Source: a virus
DNA length: 64,000 bases
IMG/VR virus record: IMGVR_UViG_3300032896_000431
Location: 1-64,000 of that record
Reading direction: 5' to 3' (one strand)
Shown in pieces: positions 40,331 through 48,061 of the stretch; positions within the stretch are counted from its first letter, which is position 1, and each line of letters opens with the position of its first letter. The translations under genes and the position numbers were made by a program. The notes under the pieces are model-generated. The model ran no database searches and was not told where the DNA came from. It saw only the letters and a program-made list of their open reading frames with translations.

Positions 40331-41157
40331 GCCAGTCGCTTTCATCGGTTGTCGCGACGGTCGCCGGTATCGGCGGCACCGTCAGCGACCTGCTGGGCGG
40401 TGGCACCACCGTCACGCTCGGCGGGTTCGTGTTCAAGGATATTCAGGTGCCCGCTACGATGCGCTGGGGCGTGCGCCAGCGCATCGTGAGGCAGCGCCTG
40501 CCGGGCGGCGTCATCGTCGCCAACATGAACGGTCCGGATTGGCCGCCGATCGCCTGGCGCGGTATCCTGGAAGGGCCGCAGGCGGTCAGGCAGGCGCAGC
40601 AGCTTTATACGATGACGAAAGCGGGCCAACCGTTGCAGCTATCGTGGATGAGCCAGGTGTTCATCGTCGCGATCGAGAGCTTCGTGGCCGACGACACCAC
40701 CACGGGATGGGTGCCGTATAAAATCTCCTGCCAGGTGTTGGCAGACGCCAGTCAGATCAACGGGCCGCCTGCACCGCCGTCGCTGGCCCAGCAGATCCTC
40801 GGCAACGTCAACGCGGCAGTGGGTTTCGATGTGGTCGATGCGGCGGGGCAGGCTGCGTCCGTGCTCAGCCAGGTGCAGGTTGCGGCAGGCGTCGTCGGCG
40901 CGCTGGTGCCGGGAACGCAGGCGTTCACCACGTTGTCGAGCGCGGCCGGCATTGCCTCCGGCGTGGTGGCCGGTGCGATCCCGCTGGCGGAAACCGCGGT
41001 GAACGGGCTCGACACCGTGGTCAGCGGCGCCACCGCAGCGATGACCTGGCTGGGCCGTGCCGTGAGCGGGACCGGCAACCTGGCGCAGGCGACCGCGGCC
41101 AACGGCTATCTCGGCGCGGCGCAATCGAACATGGCAGTGGACGACGGCACGACATGA
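40327..41157 (+). CDS. Tail protein with gpU-like N-terminal domain
   Basis: A 276-residue protein. The first 125 residues (VTLGGFVFKDIQVPATMRWG, PPIAWRGILEGPQAVRQAQQ, FIVAIESFVADDTTTGW) resemble the tail-tip or DNA-circularisation N-terminal fold common after tape measure genes. The C-terminal half is Ala/Val-rich and may be a hydrophobic helical tail. GTG 40327 overlaps the tape-measure stop as GTGA. Confidence 0.72.
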   Translation: MSQSLSSVVATVAGIGGTVSDLLGGGTTVTLGGFVFKDIQVPATMRWGVRQRIVRQRLPGGVIVANMNGPDWPPIAWRGILEGPQAVRQAQQLYTMTKAGQPLQLSWMSQVFIVAIESFVADDTTTGWVPYKISCQVLADASQINGPPAPPSLAQQILGNVNAAVGFDVVDAAGQAASVLSQVQVAAGVVGALVPGTQAFTTLSSAAGIASGVVAGAIPLAETAVNGLDTVVSGATAAMTWLGRAVSGTGNLAQATAANGYLGAAQSNMAVDDGTT

Positions 41158-41366
41158 GCGGCACGATTTCGGTGGTAGGCGGCGACCTCTTCCACATCGC
41201 ATTGCAGCAGCTCGGCGACGCGACGCAGTGGAACCTGATCGCCGGCCTGAACGGGCTGACCGATCCGTTCATCAGCGGGCCGATGACGCTGACCCTGCCG
41301 CCGCTCAACCCGAATGCCGGCGGCGGAGTGACCGTGGTGGCCGGCACCGAGATCGCCCCGGCCTGA
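41154..41366 (+). CDS. Tail protein X-type (LysM-like) protein
   Basis: A 70-residue protein, VVGGDLFHIALQQLGDATQW NLIAGLNGL, with a single LysM-like fold as found in gpX-type baseplate proteins of P2-like phages, where it connects the tape measure region to the hub. ATG 41154 overlaps the upstream stop as ATGA. Confidence 0.82.
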   Translation: MSGTISVVGGDLFHIALQQLGDATQWNLIAGLNGLTDPFISGPMTLTLPPLNPNAGGGVTVVAGTEIAPA

Positions 41367-41367
41367 C

Positions 41368-42483
41368 ATGCCGCTGAACAACCCGCAGGTGACGCCGCAG
41401 AGCTTGCGGCCGCGGCCGCGCGTGCTGACCAATGGCAGCCTGATCCCGAACTGCAAATCGGTCAGCGTCACGTCCACCAACAATTTCCACGGTGACACCT
41501 TCAGCGCGTCGTTCGCGCTCGACCGCACGATGCAGAACGGCCAGGTCGGGTCCGACGCATGGTGGGCCTCGCAGGACACGCTGCCGGTCGATGTTCAGCT
41601 TGGCCTGGTGCCGCCCGGCGGCGGCGAGAGCGACGCCAACTGGACTTCGATGCTGACCGGCAAGGGGGATCGCATCTCGCTGAACCGCCAGCAGGCGGTG
41701 GCGACGATCGACGGCCGCGACCTGACCGCGCTGCTGCGCGACACCACCAGCGGCGCCTTCGAGGTCAATCAGACCAGCAGCGACATCGTGACCGCGCTGG
41801 CGAACATGGTGGGCCTGACGCCGGCGGTGACACAGACGACGGAATTGGTCGGCCGCTACTTCGGCTCCGACCACACCATCAGCTATACCGACCGCGCGCA
41901 CCGTGCCGCCAATATGTGGGACGCGATCGTGGAGTTGGCGCGCTACGAGGGCTTCGATGCCTTCGTGCAAGGCAACACGCTGTATTTCCAGCCGCAGACA
42001 GATTCCAATTCCGATTCGTACCTGATCAGCGAAACCGTCGATCCCACCACACGGATTCTAGTAGCGAACGTCACCGGGCTTTTGCTGCAACGGCGGCTCG
42101 ATGTGGCGCAGGGCGTGAAGGTGACGGTGCGTTCCTGGGCATCGCGGTCGGCGCAGACGATCGAGGGTATGGCGTCAACGCCGGGCAGCGGGCCGCTCAA
42201 GCAGTACAACATCGTCCGGCCCGGGCTGTCGCAGGATCAGGCGGACAATCTGGCGGCGCGCTACCTGGCGGAGATCACCCGCCACGAGCGCACGATCAGC
42301 GGCACGCTGCCGGGCGACATGGTTCTGACGCCGCGCGTGATGCTGCGGCTGATCGGCACCGGCACGGCATTCGACCAGTCGTACTATCCGGAAACGGTCG
42401 AACGGCAGGTGGGCGGGCGCGGGTTCACCATGTCGTTCACGGCGAAGAACGTGTCGCCGGAAGTCGAAAGCGGGGCGGGCTGA
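41368..42483 (+). CDS. Baseplate hub protein, gpD-like
   Basis: A 371-residue protein that fits late control protein D / gp27-type hubs. It has a beta-rich first domain (SVSVTSTNNFHGDTFSASFA), then IDGRDLTALLRDTTSGAFEV, a DRAHRAANMWDAIVELARYEGFDAFVQGNTLYFQP segment (two parts) typical of the hub, and a C-terminal beta barrel. Order X-D-V supports the assignment. It shares its last base with the start of the spike gene. Confidence 0.85.
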   Translation: MPLNNPQVTPQSLRPRPRVLTNGSLIPNCKSVSVTSTNNFHGDTFSASFALDRTMQNGQVGSDAWWASQDTLPVDVQLGLVPPGGGESDANWTSMLTGKGDRISLNRQQAVATIDGRDLTALLRDTTSGAFEVNQTSSDIVTALANMVGLTPAVTQTTELVGRYFGSDHTISYTDRAHRAANMWDAIVELARYEGFDAFVQGNTLYFQPQTDSNSDSYLISETVDPTTRILVANVTGLLLQRRLDVAQGVKVTVRSWASRSAQTIEGMASTPGSGPLKQYNIVRPGLSQDQADNLAARYLAEITRHERTISGTLPGDMVLTPRVMLRLIGTGTAFDQSYYPETVERQVGGRGFTMSFTAKNVSPEVESGAG

Positions 42484-43061
42484 TGTGGCGCCTGGTCAAC
42501 GCCTTCAAGTCGCACGCCTTGCAGTTGGACGCGCAGGTTGGACAGCCGCGGTTTGGCACGATCAGCAGCGCCGATCCCGGCTCCGGCACCGCCAAGGTCC
42601 TGCTGCAGCCGGAGAACATCCTGACCGGCTGGCTGCCGATGCTGGCGCCTTGGGTCGGTTCCGGCTGGGGCATGTTCGCACCGCCGCCGCCCGGCACACA
42701 GGTCGCGTTGGTGATGCAGGAGGGCGATATCGACAACGGCATCATTCTCGGGCCGGTGTGGTCGAACGCAATGAGGCCGCCGGCCGCGTGCGACGGCGAG
42801 GCAGTGATCCGCCACCAATCGGGCAGCGAGGTGCATCTGGCGAGCGACGGCACGGTGACGTTGCAAGACCCGTCCGGCACGTCGATGAAGTTCACCAACA
42901 ACGGGACGCTGCTGGTGACGGGCAACCTGATGGTGACCGGCGATGTCAGCGACAACGGCGGCGCGCACCGCAGCGTTGCTTCGCTGCGCAACGCCTACGA
43001 TCCGCACACGCATGTCGATTCCCGTGGCGGCACGACCTCCGGACCGAGCGAGACGGTGTGA
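42483..43061 (+). CDS. Baseplate spike protein, gpV-like
   Basis: A 192-residue protein. The N-terminal OB-fold region contains GQPRFGTISSADPGSGTAKV and MFAPPPPGTQVALVMQEGD, typical of gpV/gp45 spikes. The C-terminal part is a short beta-helix (GSEVHLASDGTVTLQDPSG, GTLLVTGNLMVTGDVSDNGG). Near the end YDPHTHVDSRGG holds an H-x-H-type iron-binding motif as in other phage spike tips. Confidence 0.87.
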   Translation: MWRLVNAFKSHALQLDAQVGQPRFGTISSADPGSGTAKVLLQPENILTGWLPMLAPWVGSGWGMFAPPPPGTQVALVMQEGDIDNGIILGPVWSNAMRPPAACDGEAVIRHQSGSEVHLASDGTVTLQDPSGTSMKFTNNGTLLVTGNLMVTGDVSDNGGAHRSVASLRNAYDPHTHVDSRGGTTSGPSETV

Positions 43062-43423
43062 TGGCGATTTCGCATGTCTGGGGCGCGGACTTGCAGATTG
43101 GTCCGAGCGGAGATCTCGCGCAGGTGTCGGCGCCGCAGTTGGGGCAGCAGCGGGTGCTGCGCCGGCTGCTGACATCGCCGCTCGAGTACATCTGGGAGCC
43201 GACCTATGGCGGCGGGCTCGGCGGCATGGTGGGGCAGCCGGCCGACCCGCAGGCGATCCAAGGTCTGATCCTGGCGCAGATGCAGTTGGAATCCGCGGTG
43301 CTGCAAGACCCGCCGCCCGTCGTCACGGTGCAGGGCAATGCCGGCGGCGTTGTGGTGGCGACCATCCAGTATGTCGATGCGTCCAGCGGGCAGACCGTGA
43401 CGCTAACCGCTCCGATCGGGTGA
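43061..43423 (+). CDS. Baseplate wedge protein, gpW/gp25-like
   Basis: A 120-residue protein with SGDLAQVSAPQLGQQRVLRR LLTSPLEYIWEPTYGGGLG (two parts), the conserved GPW_gp25 pattern in which the EPTYG segment is diagnostic. It acts as a lysozyme-related wedge component at the baseplate. It shares one base with the stop of the spike gene. Confidence 0.88.
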   Translation: MAISHVWGADLQIGPSGDLAQVSAPQLGQQRVLRRLLTSPLEYIWEPTYGGGLGGMVGQPADPQAIQGLILAQMQLESAVLQDPPPVVTVQGNAGGVVVATIQYVDASSGQTVTLTAPIG

Positions 43424-43429
43424 GGCGCG

Positions 43430-44581
43430 ATGTTGCAGCTCCTGACGTTCACGACGCTGGTGCAGCGGTTCGCCGCGGCGGCGCTGGCCCAGGCCGGGCT
43501 GCTGCTGGATTTCAGCGGCGGCTCGATCGAACTGGCGCTGGCACAGGCCTCGTCGTCCGTCGCGATCTGGATCCAATGGCTGATCGTGCTGCTGTTGCAG
43601 CAGATACGGGCCGCGACCAGCACCGGTTCGGCGCTCGATTCCTGGATGGCCGACTTCATGGTCACCCGGCTGCCGGCGACACCGGCGACCGGACAGGTGA
43701 CATTCTCCCGCTTCACGCCGACCGCCGCGGCGCTGATCCCGGTCGGCGCGACGGTTCGCACGGCGGACGGTTCGCAGACCTTTGCCGTGGTGGCGGATGC
43801 GACGCAGACCTATTGGAACGCGGCGCAAAACGGCTACCTGATCCCGGCCAGCGTCGCTTCCGGCAATGCCACCGTGCAGGCGACGGTGGCGGGAACTGGC
43901 GGCAACGTGCTGGCGGGGATGATCTCGCTGCTGGCCTCGGCGATCGCCGGCATCGACAGCGTGACGAACGCTGCGGCGTTCACCAACGGCATGGCGGCCG
44001 AGAGCGATGCCGCACTGCGCAGCCGCTTCCAGAACTTCCTCGCGACGCGCAGCCGCGCGACGGTATCGGCGGTCGAGTATGCGATCCAGGGCGTGCAACA
44101 GGGTTTGTTCTATTGGGTTTCGGAGAACACCGCTGCCAATGGCGCCTATCAGCTCGGCAACTTCCTGGTCGTGGTCGATGACGGCAGCGGCGATCCGCCG
44201 ACCGCGTTGCTGACTGCGGTGCAGGCGGCGATCGACGCCGTGCGGCCGGTGGGCAGCACGTTTGCGGTGCTGCCGCCGACCGTGATCACCGCCACCGTGA
44301 CACTGACCATCGCCACGACGCCGGCCTCTGCCAAGACGGCCACGCTGCTCGGCCAGGTGCAGAGTGCCATCGCGAGCTACATCAATGCGCTGCCGCCCGG
44401 TGCGCCGCTGCCGTACAGCCAGATCTATCGCATTGCCTATGCGGTCGGCGGCGCATGGGTACAGGGCGCATGGGTGCCGCTGATCACCAACATCACCGGC
44501 TACACGCTGAACGGCGGCACGGCGGACATCGCCGGTGCCACCGGGCAGTCGATCAAGGCCGGCACCGTTACGGTGAACTGA
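43430..44581 (+). CDS. Baseplate J-like protein
   Basis: A 383-residue protein of the baseplate_J family (P2 gpJ, Mu gp47). The segments GSALDSWMADFMVTRLPATP and ATGQVTFSRF correspond to the conserved LD-W-F...R-A...G-V-F order; AESDAALRSRFQNFLATRSR ATVSAVEYAI is the family's arm helix, and the C-terminal IYRIAYAVGGAWVQGA closes it. The gene lies between the W-like and I-like genes as in P2. Confidence 0.9.
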   Translation: MLQLLTFTTLVQRFAAAALAQAGLLLDFSGGSIELALAQASSSVAIWIQWLIVLLLQQIRAATSTGSALDSWMADFMVTRLPATPATGQVTFSRFTPTAAALIPVGATVRTADGSQTFAVVADATQTYWNAAQNGYLIPASVASGNATVQATVAGTGGNVLAGMISLLASAIAGIDSVTNAAAFTNGMAAESDAALRSRFQNFLATRSRATVSAVEYAIQGVQQGLFYWVSENTAANGAYQLGNFLVVVDDGSGDPPTALLTAVQAAIDAVRPVGSTFAVLPPTVITATVTLTIATTPASAKTATLLGQVQSAIASYINALPPGAPLPYSQIYRIAYAVGGAWVQGAWVPLITNITGYTLNGGTADIAGATGQSIKAGTVTVN

Positions 44582-44582
44582 C

Positions 44583-46535
44583 GTGGCGACCGGCGACCAG
44601 TCCGACATGATGGCGCGCATGCAGGCGGTGCTGCCGCCTTCATGGTTCCCCGATACGAGGCCGGTGCTGGATTCGATCCTGGCCGGCATGGGCGCGGTGT
44701 GGGCCCGGATCTATGGCGTGCTGTCGTGGGTCCCGTTGCAGACCAGGATCATGACCTCGACCGAGGCGATGCTGGACCTGGCGGCGTGGGATTTCTTCGG
44801 CAACGCACTGCTGCGGCGGGCGGGCGAGGCGGACGGGCCGTTCCTGACACGCATCCAAAACGAGATGTTCCGTGAGCGGGGGATCCGTGCTGCGGTGGTC
44901 GAGGCGCTGATCGACCTGACCGGCGTTGCACCTTGGGTGTTTGAGCCGGCCCGGCCGGCTGACACCGGCGGTTACGGCACGTCCGGCAGCAGCGCGGGCA
45001 CCGGCCTGGGCTATGGCTGTGCCGGCGGATATGGCTCGCTGGCGCCCCCGTTCCAGTTCTTCGTGATCGCCTATCCCGGCACGCCGGAGCCTGGCCCGGC
45101 GAACGTCATGGGTTACTACGCCGGATCGGGATGGGCGGGCGGCGGCTACGGCCAGGGCGCGATCGAGTACGCCACGCCGGCATGGCAGCAAGGGCTGGTG
45201 GCCGATTCCGACATCGACAACGCAGTGTCGGAGGTGCTGCCGATCAACACCATCGCCTGGACGGCTATCACAGAAACCTCGCCGTTCACCGAGCCGCCCG
45301 GGGCGGTCACGGGGCTGGCGGCCGGATCGGTGACACAGACCTCGGTGGCCCTCACCTGGACGGCACCGGCCGGCGGTGGCGCGGTGGGCGCATACGACGT
45401 GCTCTATCGGGTGACCGGGAGCGGGGCGTTCTCGATCCTGGCGAGCACGGGGGCGACGAACGACACGCTGGCGAGCCTGTATCCGAACACGTCCTATGAT
45501 TTCGCGGTCTTTGCGGCCAACGGTGCGGGGCCGGGCGCGCTGTCCAACGTGGTGACGGTGCAGACGGTGGGGGCGGTGCCGAACACACCAGGCGGGTTCT
45601 CTGCGGCGGCGGCGACGCCGGCCTACAGTTCCGCCGCCCTGTCCTGGGCAGCATCCGTGCCCGACAGCACGCATGGTCCGGCCGCGAGCTACACGGTCAG
45701 CTACAGTGCGGGCAACACCGGGGCGTGGACGGTGTTGCAGAGCGGGATCACCGGACTGTTCGTGACCGTCACCGGGCTGGCGCACGACACGCTGTACGGC
45801 TTCAAGGTCGATGCGGTGAACAGTGACGGGACCAATGTCACGGGCGCCACCACGACGCTGACCACCGACTATGCGCCGCCGAATGTGCCGACGGCATTGT
45901 CCGTGGCGCCGGTGCCGGATGGCACCACGTCGGAACTGAGTGTCGCCTGGACGGCTTCGGCCACCGACGGCGCGCACGACGCGGCGACCGGCTACGATGT
46001 GCGATACAGCTTGAGCGGCGCGGGATCGTGGACCACGCAAACCGGCGTCACCAGCGGCGTCGTGCTGACCGGCCTGACCGCCGGCACGGCATACGACGTG
46101 CAAGCGCGCGCTACCAACGCTTCCACCACGTCGCCCAGCGCGTGGTCGGCCACCGTCACCGCGACGACCTGGGCGACGGCCCTGGTGTGGGGTTCTGATG
46201 GTCAGGGTGGCAGCCTGCCGCCGACCTCACCGGTCTCGCACACCGGCAGTTGGCCCGGCGGCGGTTTGAATTTTGCCGCGACGAACCCGCTTTCGCATCC
46301 ATCCGGCATGACCGGCTGGCTGGTCTATGACACCCAAGGCGTCGTCCCGCCGTCTACCGGAAACGAATATGCGGTGTCGTGCTCGACGCCGTGGACCTCG
46401 ACCTATGGGCAATATCTGGCGCCGCCGCCGACCGCGGGCACCTGGTATGTGTGGGCGGAGCTGACCACCAGCGCCACGGCCGGCGCCGGGTCCGTGACGG
46501 CTGCCATCGTGTCCGGCCCGATCACTGTCACATAG
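44583..46535 (+). CDS. gpI-like baseplate protein fused to three FN3 domains
   Basis: A 650-residue protein. The N-terminal 225 residues are of the tail protein I type (PPSWFPDTRPVLDSILAGMG, LDLAAWDFFGNALLRRAGEA, FREERGIR-like helix). Then come about three fibronectin type III domains at roughly residues 237-328, 333-430 and 432-530 (VTQTSVALTWTAP, YDVLYRVTGSGAF, VTGLAHDTLYGFKVDAVNSDG), and a C-terminal beta domain ending PITVT. FN3 repeats on virion proteins are thought to aid attachment to cell-surface carbohydrates. Fusion of FN3 modules directly to the wedge protein is uncommon. Start is GTG 44583, two bases after the gpJ-like stop. Confidence 0.82.
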   Translation: MATGDQSDMMARMQAVLPPSWFPDTRPVLDSILAGMGAVWARIYGVLSWVPLQTRIMTSTEAMLDLAAWDFFGNALLRRAGEADGPFLTRIQNEMFRERGIRAAVVEALIDLTGVAPWVFEPARPADTGGYGTSGSSAGTGLGYGCAGGYGSLAPPFQFFVIAYPGTPEPGPANVMGYYAGSGWAGGGYGQGAIEYATPAWQQGLVADSDIDNAVSEVLPINTIAWTAITETSPFTEPPGAVTGLAAGSVTQTSVALTWTAPAGGGAVGAYDVLYRVTGSGAFSILASTGATNDTLASLYPNTSYDFAVFAANGAGPGALSNVVTVQTVGAVPNTPGGFSAAAATPAYSSAALSWAASVPDSTHGPAASYTVSYSAGNTGAWTVLQSGITGLFVTVTGLAHDTLYGFKVDAVNSDGTNVTGATTTLTTDYAPPNVPTALSVAPVPDGTTSELSVAWTASATDGAHDAATGYDVRYSLSGAGSWTTQTGVTSGVVLTGLTAGTAYDVQARATNASTTSPSAWSATVTATTWATALVWGSDGQGGSLPPTSPVSHTGSWPGGGLNFAATNPLSHPSGMTGWLVYDTQGVVPPSTGNEYAVSCSTPWTSTYGQYLAPPPTAGTWYVWAELTTSATAGAGSVTAAIVSGPITVT

Positions 46536-46537
46536 CA

Positions 46538-46696
46538 ATGCCGCGATGGCGCTTCGGCATGGACGTGCCAACCGAACCATGGGGGCCGGAGGATGTGGCG
46601 TTCTGGACCGGCACCGCATGGTATGAGCCGTGGAAGGATGTAGCGGCATTCTTCCGAGAGCCGCCCGTGCCGTCTGACACCACCACCGTCACATAG
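46538..46696 (+). CDS. Small tail-associated protein
   Basis: A 52-residue protein (MPRWRFGMDVPTEPWGPEDV, WTGTAWYEPWKDVAAFF), Trp- and Pro-rich, starting two bases after the previous stop. It ends TTTVT, the same C-terminal pattern as the protein before it. No ribosome binding site is obvious, so translation may be coupled. Confidence 0.55.
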   Translation: MPRWRFGMDVPTEPWGPEDVAFWTGTAWYEPWKDVAAFFREPPVPSDTTTVT

Positions 46697-46718
46697 CGAG
46701 GACCAACACGGCCAGACG

Positions 46719-46763
46719 ATGCAGAGCGGCGCTGCAATTACCCCGGCCGTCACCGTCACCTGA
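46719..46763 (+). CDS. Possible 14-residue peptide ending in TVT
   Basis: ATG 46719 gives MQSGAAITPAVTVT and a stop. It is notable because the two preceding proteins also end in TVT. It could be a translated peptide or the leftover 3' end of a fibre gene. Confidence 0.25.
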   Translation: MQSGAAITPAVTVT

Positions 46764-46780
46764 CAACTTCGGAGAGACCG

Positions 46781-48052
46781 ATGGACCGCCAGATTGTCTA
46801 TCCGGGCGCGATTCCGCTCGACACCGACCTGTTGAGCGTGCAGCGCAACATGATGATTGCCCATGGCTTCCTGGCGCTGGCCGTGCTGGGCAGCGGGCCG
46901 GTGGTCAACGGATTGGCGTGCAATCCGACCAGCCCGGCCTCCATGCAGGTGACGGTCGGGCCGGGCATCATGGCGTCGATGCAGGTGGTCGATGCGCTGG
47001 CGTTCGGCTCCCTGCCGGCAGACACCACGGACGCGCTGATGAAGGTCGGCGTCAACCTGACCTCGACCAGCTTCACGCTGACCGCGCCCACCACCTCGGG
47101 CGATTCGATCAACTATTTGATCGAGGCGGCGTTCAGCGAGGCGGACGCCGACCCTGTGGTGCTGCCCTACTACAACGCATCCAACCCGGCGGTGTCCTAT
47201 TCCGGGCCAGCCAACAGCGGGGCGGCGCAGAACACGCAACGCCAGCAGCGGGTGGCGCTGACGTTGAAGCCCGGCACCGCGGCGCCGACCAACACCCAGA
47301 CCACGCCGGCCGTCGATAACAACAATGTCGGCCTGTGGGTCATCACCGCCGCGTACGGCGCGAGCAGCATCGTCGCGGCCAACATCGCGCAATATTCCGC
47401 CGCCCCTATCATCCCGTTCGCGCTGCCACAGCTTCGCCCCGGCTTCGGCTCTGGCGTGGCTGCGTTCAACGTTGGCACATCGACATGGACCGTGCCCTCC
47501 GGAGTAGCTGCCATCGAAGCGGAGATTTGGGCTGGCGGCTCTGGGTCCTGGGCATCGACCCCCACGCTGCCGGGTGGGGGCGGCTCCGGCGGCGGCTATT
47601 CGCGCAAGCGTATTCTCGTGACGCCGGGGCAGGTTGTTACAGTAGTGGTTGGGGGTGCCGGGAATGGCGGCACGGTATCACCGGCGGCAGCCCCAACTGC
47701 CGGGGGCAATTCGTCTCTGTCGGTCGCCGGCACGGTGGTCATCAGCGCCACCGGCGGCCAGGTTAACACGACAACGACCGTTACCCAGCCGACCAGCGGC
47801 AACCTCGGAGGCGTCGGCTCCGGCGGTGATCTGAACCTTGCTGGTGGCGACGGTGGTAACGGCGACGCCCCTATTGGCTATGGTGGGATGGGCGGAGATG
47901 GCCCGCTGTCCGGCGGGCAGGCCAACTCCGGCACCTTTGGTCGCGGCGGGTATTTTCCTGGTGGCGGCTCCGGCGGCGCAGGCACGGCGCCGGGTAACAC
48001 CGCCTATAATGGCGGTAACGGCGCCGCCGGCTACTGCCTTATCCGCTGGTGA
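46781..48052 (+). CDS. Tail fibre with glycine-rich adhesin domain
   Basis: A 423-residue protein. The N-terminal part (IPLDTDLLSVQRNMMIAHGF, VTVGPGIMASMQVVDALAFG) is like tail-fibre base domains. From about residue 250 the chain is extremely glycine-rich (LPGGGGSGGGYSRKRILVTP, VVVGGAGNGGTVSP, GYGGMGGDGPLSGGQ, YFPGGGSGGAG), ending GYCLIRW. Such polyglycine-sandwich modules act as receptor-binding tips in several phages, and terminal Gly-rich loops vary to change host range. GGAGAG precedes ATG 46781. Confidence 0.8.
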   Translation: MDRQIVYPGAIPLDTDLLSVQRNMMIAHGFLALAVLGSGPVVNGLACNPTSPASMQVTVGPGIMASMQVVDALAFGSLPADTTDALMKVGVNLTSTSFTLTAPTTSGDSINYLIEAAFSEADADPVVLPYYNASNPAVSYSGPANSGAAQNTQRQQRVALTLKPGTAAPTNTQTTPAVDNNNVGLWVITAAYGASSIVAANIAQYSAAPIIPFALPQLRPGFGSGVAAFNVGTSTWTVPSGVAAIEAEIWAGGSGSWASTPTLPGGGGSGGGYSRKRILVTPGQVVTVVVGGAGNGGTVSPAAAPTAGGNSSLSVAGTVVISATGGQVNTTTTVTQPTSGNLGGVGSGGDLNLAGGDGGNGDAPIGYGGMGGDGPLSGGQANSGTFGRGGYFPGGGSGGAGTAPGNTAYNGGNGAAGYCLIRW

Positions 48053-48061
48053 GGGCGCGAC

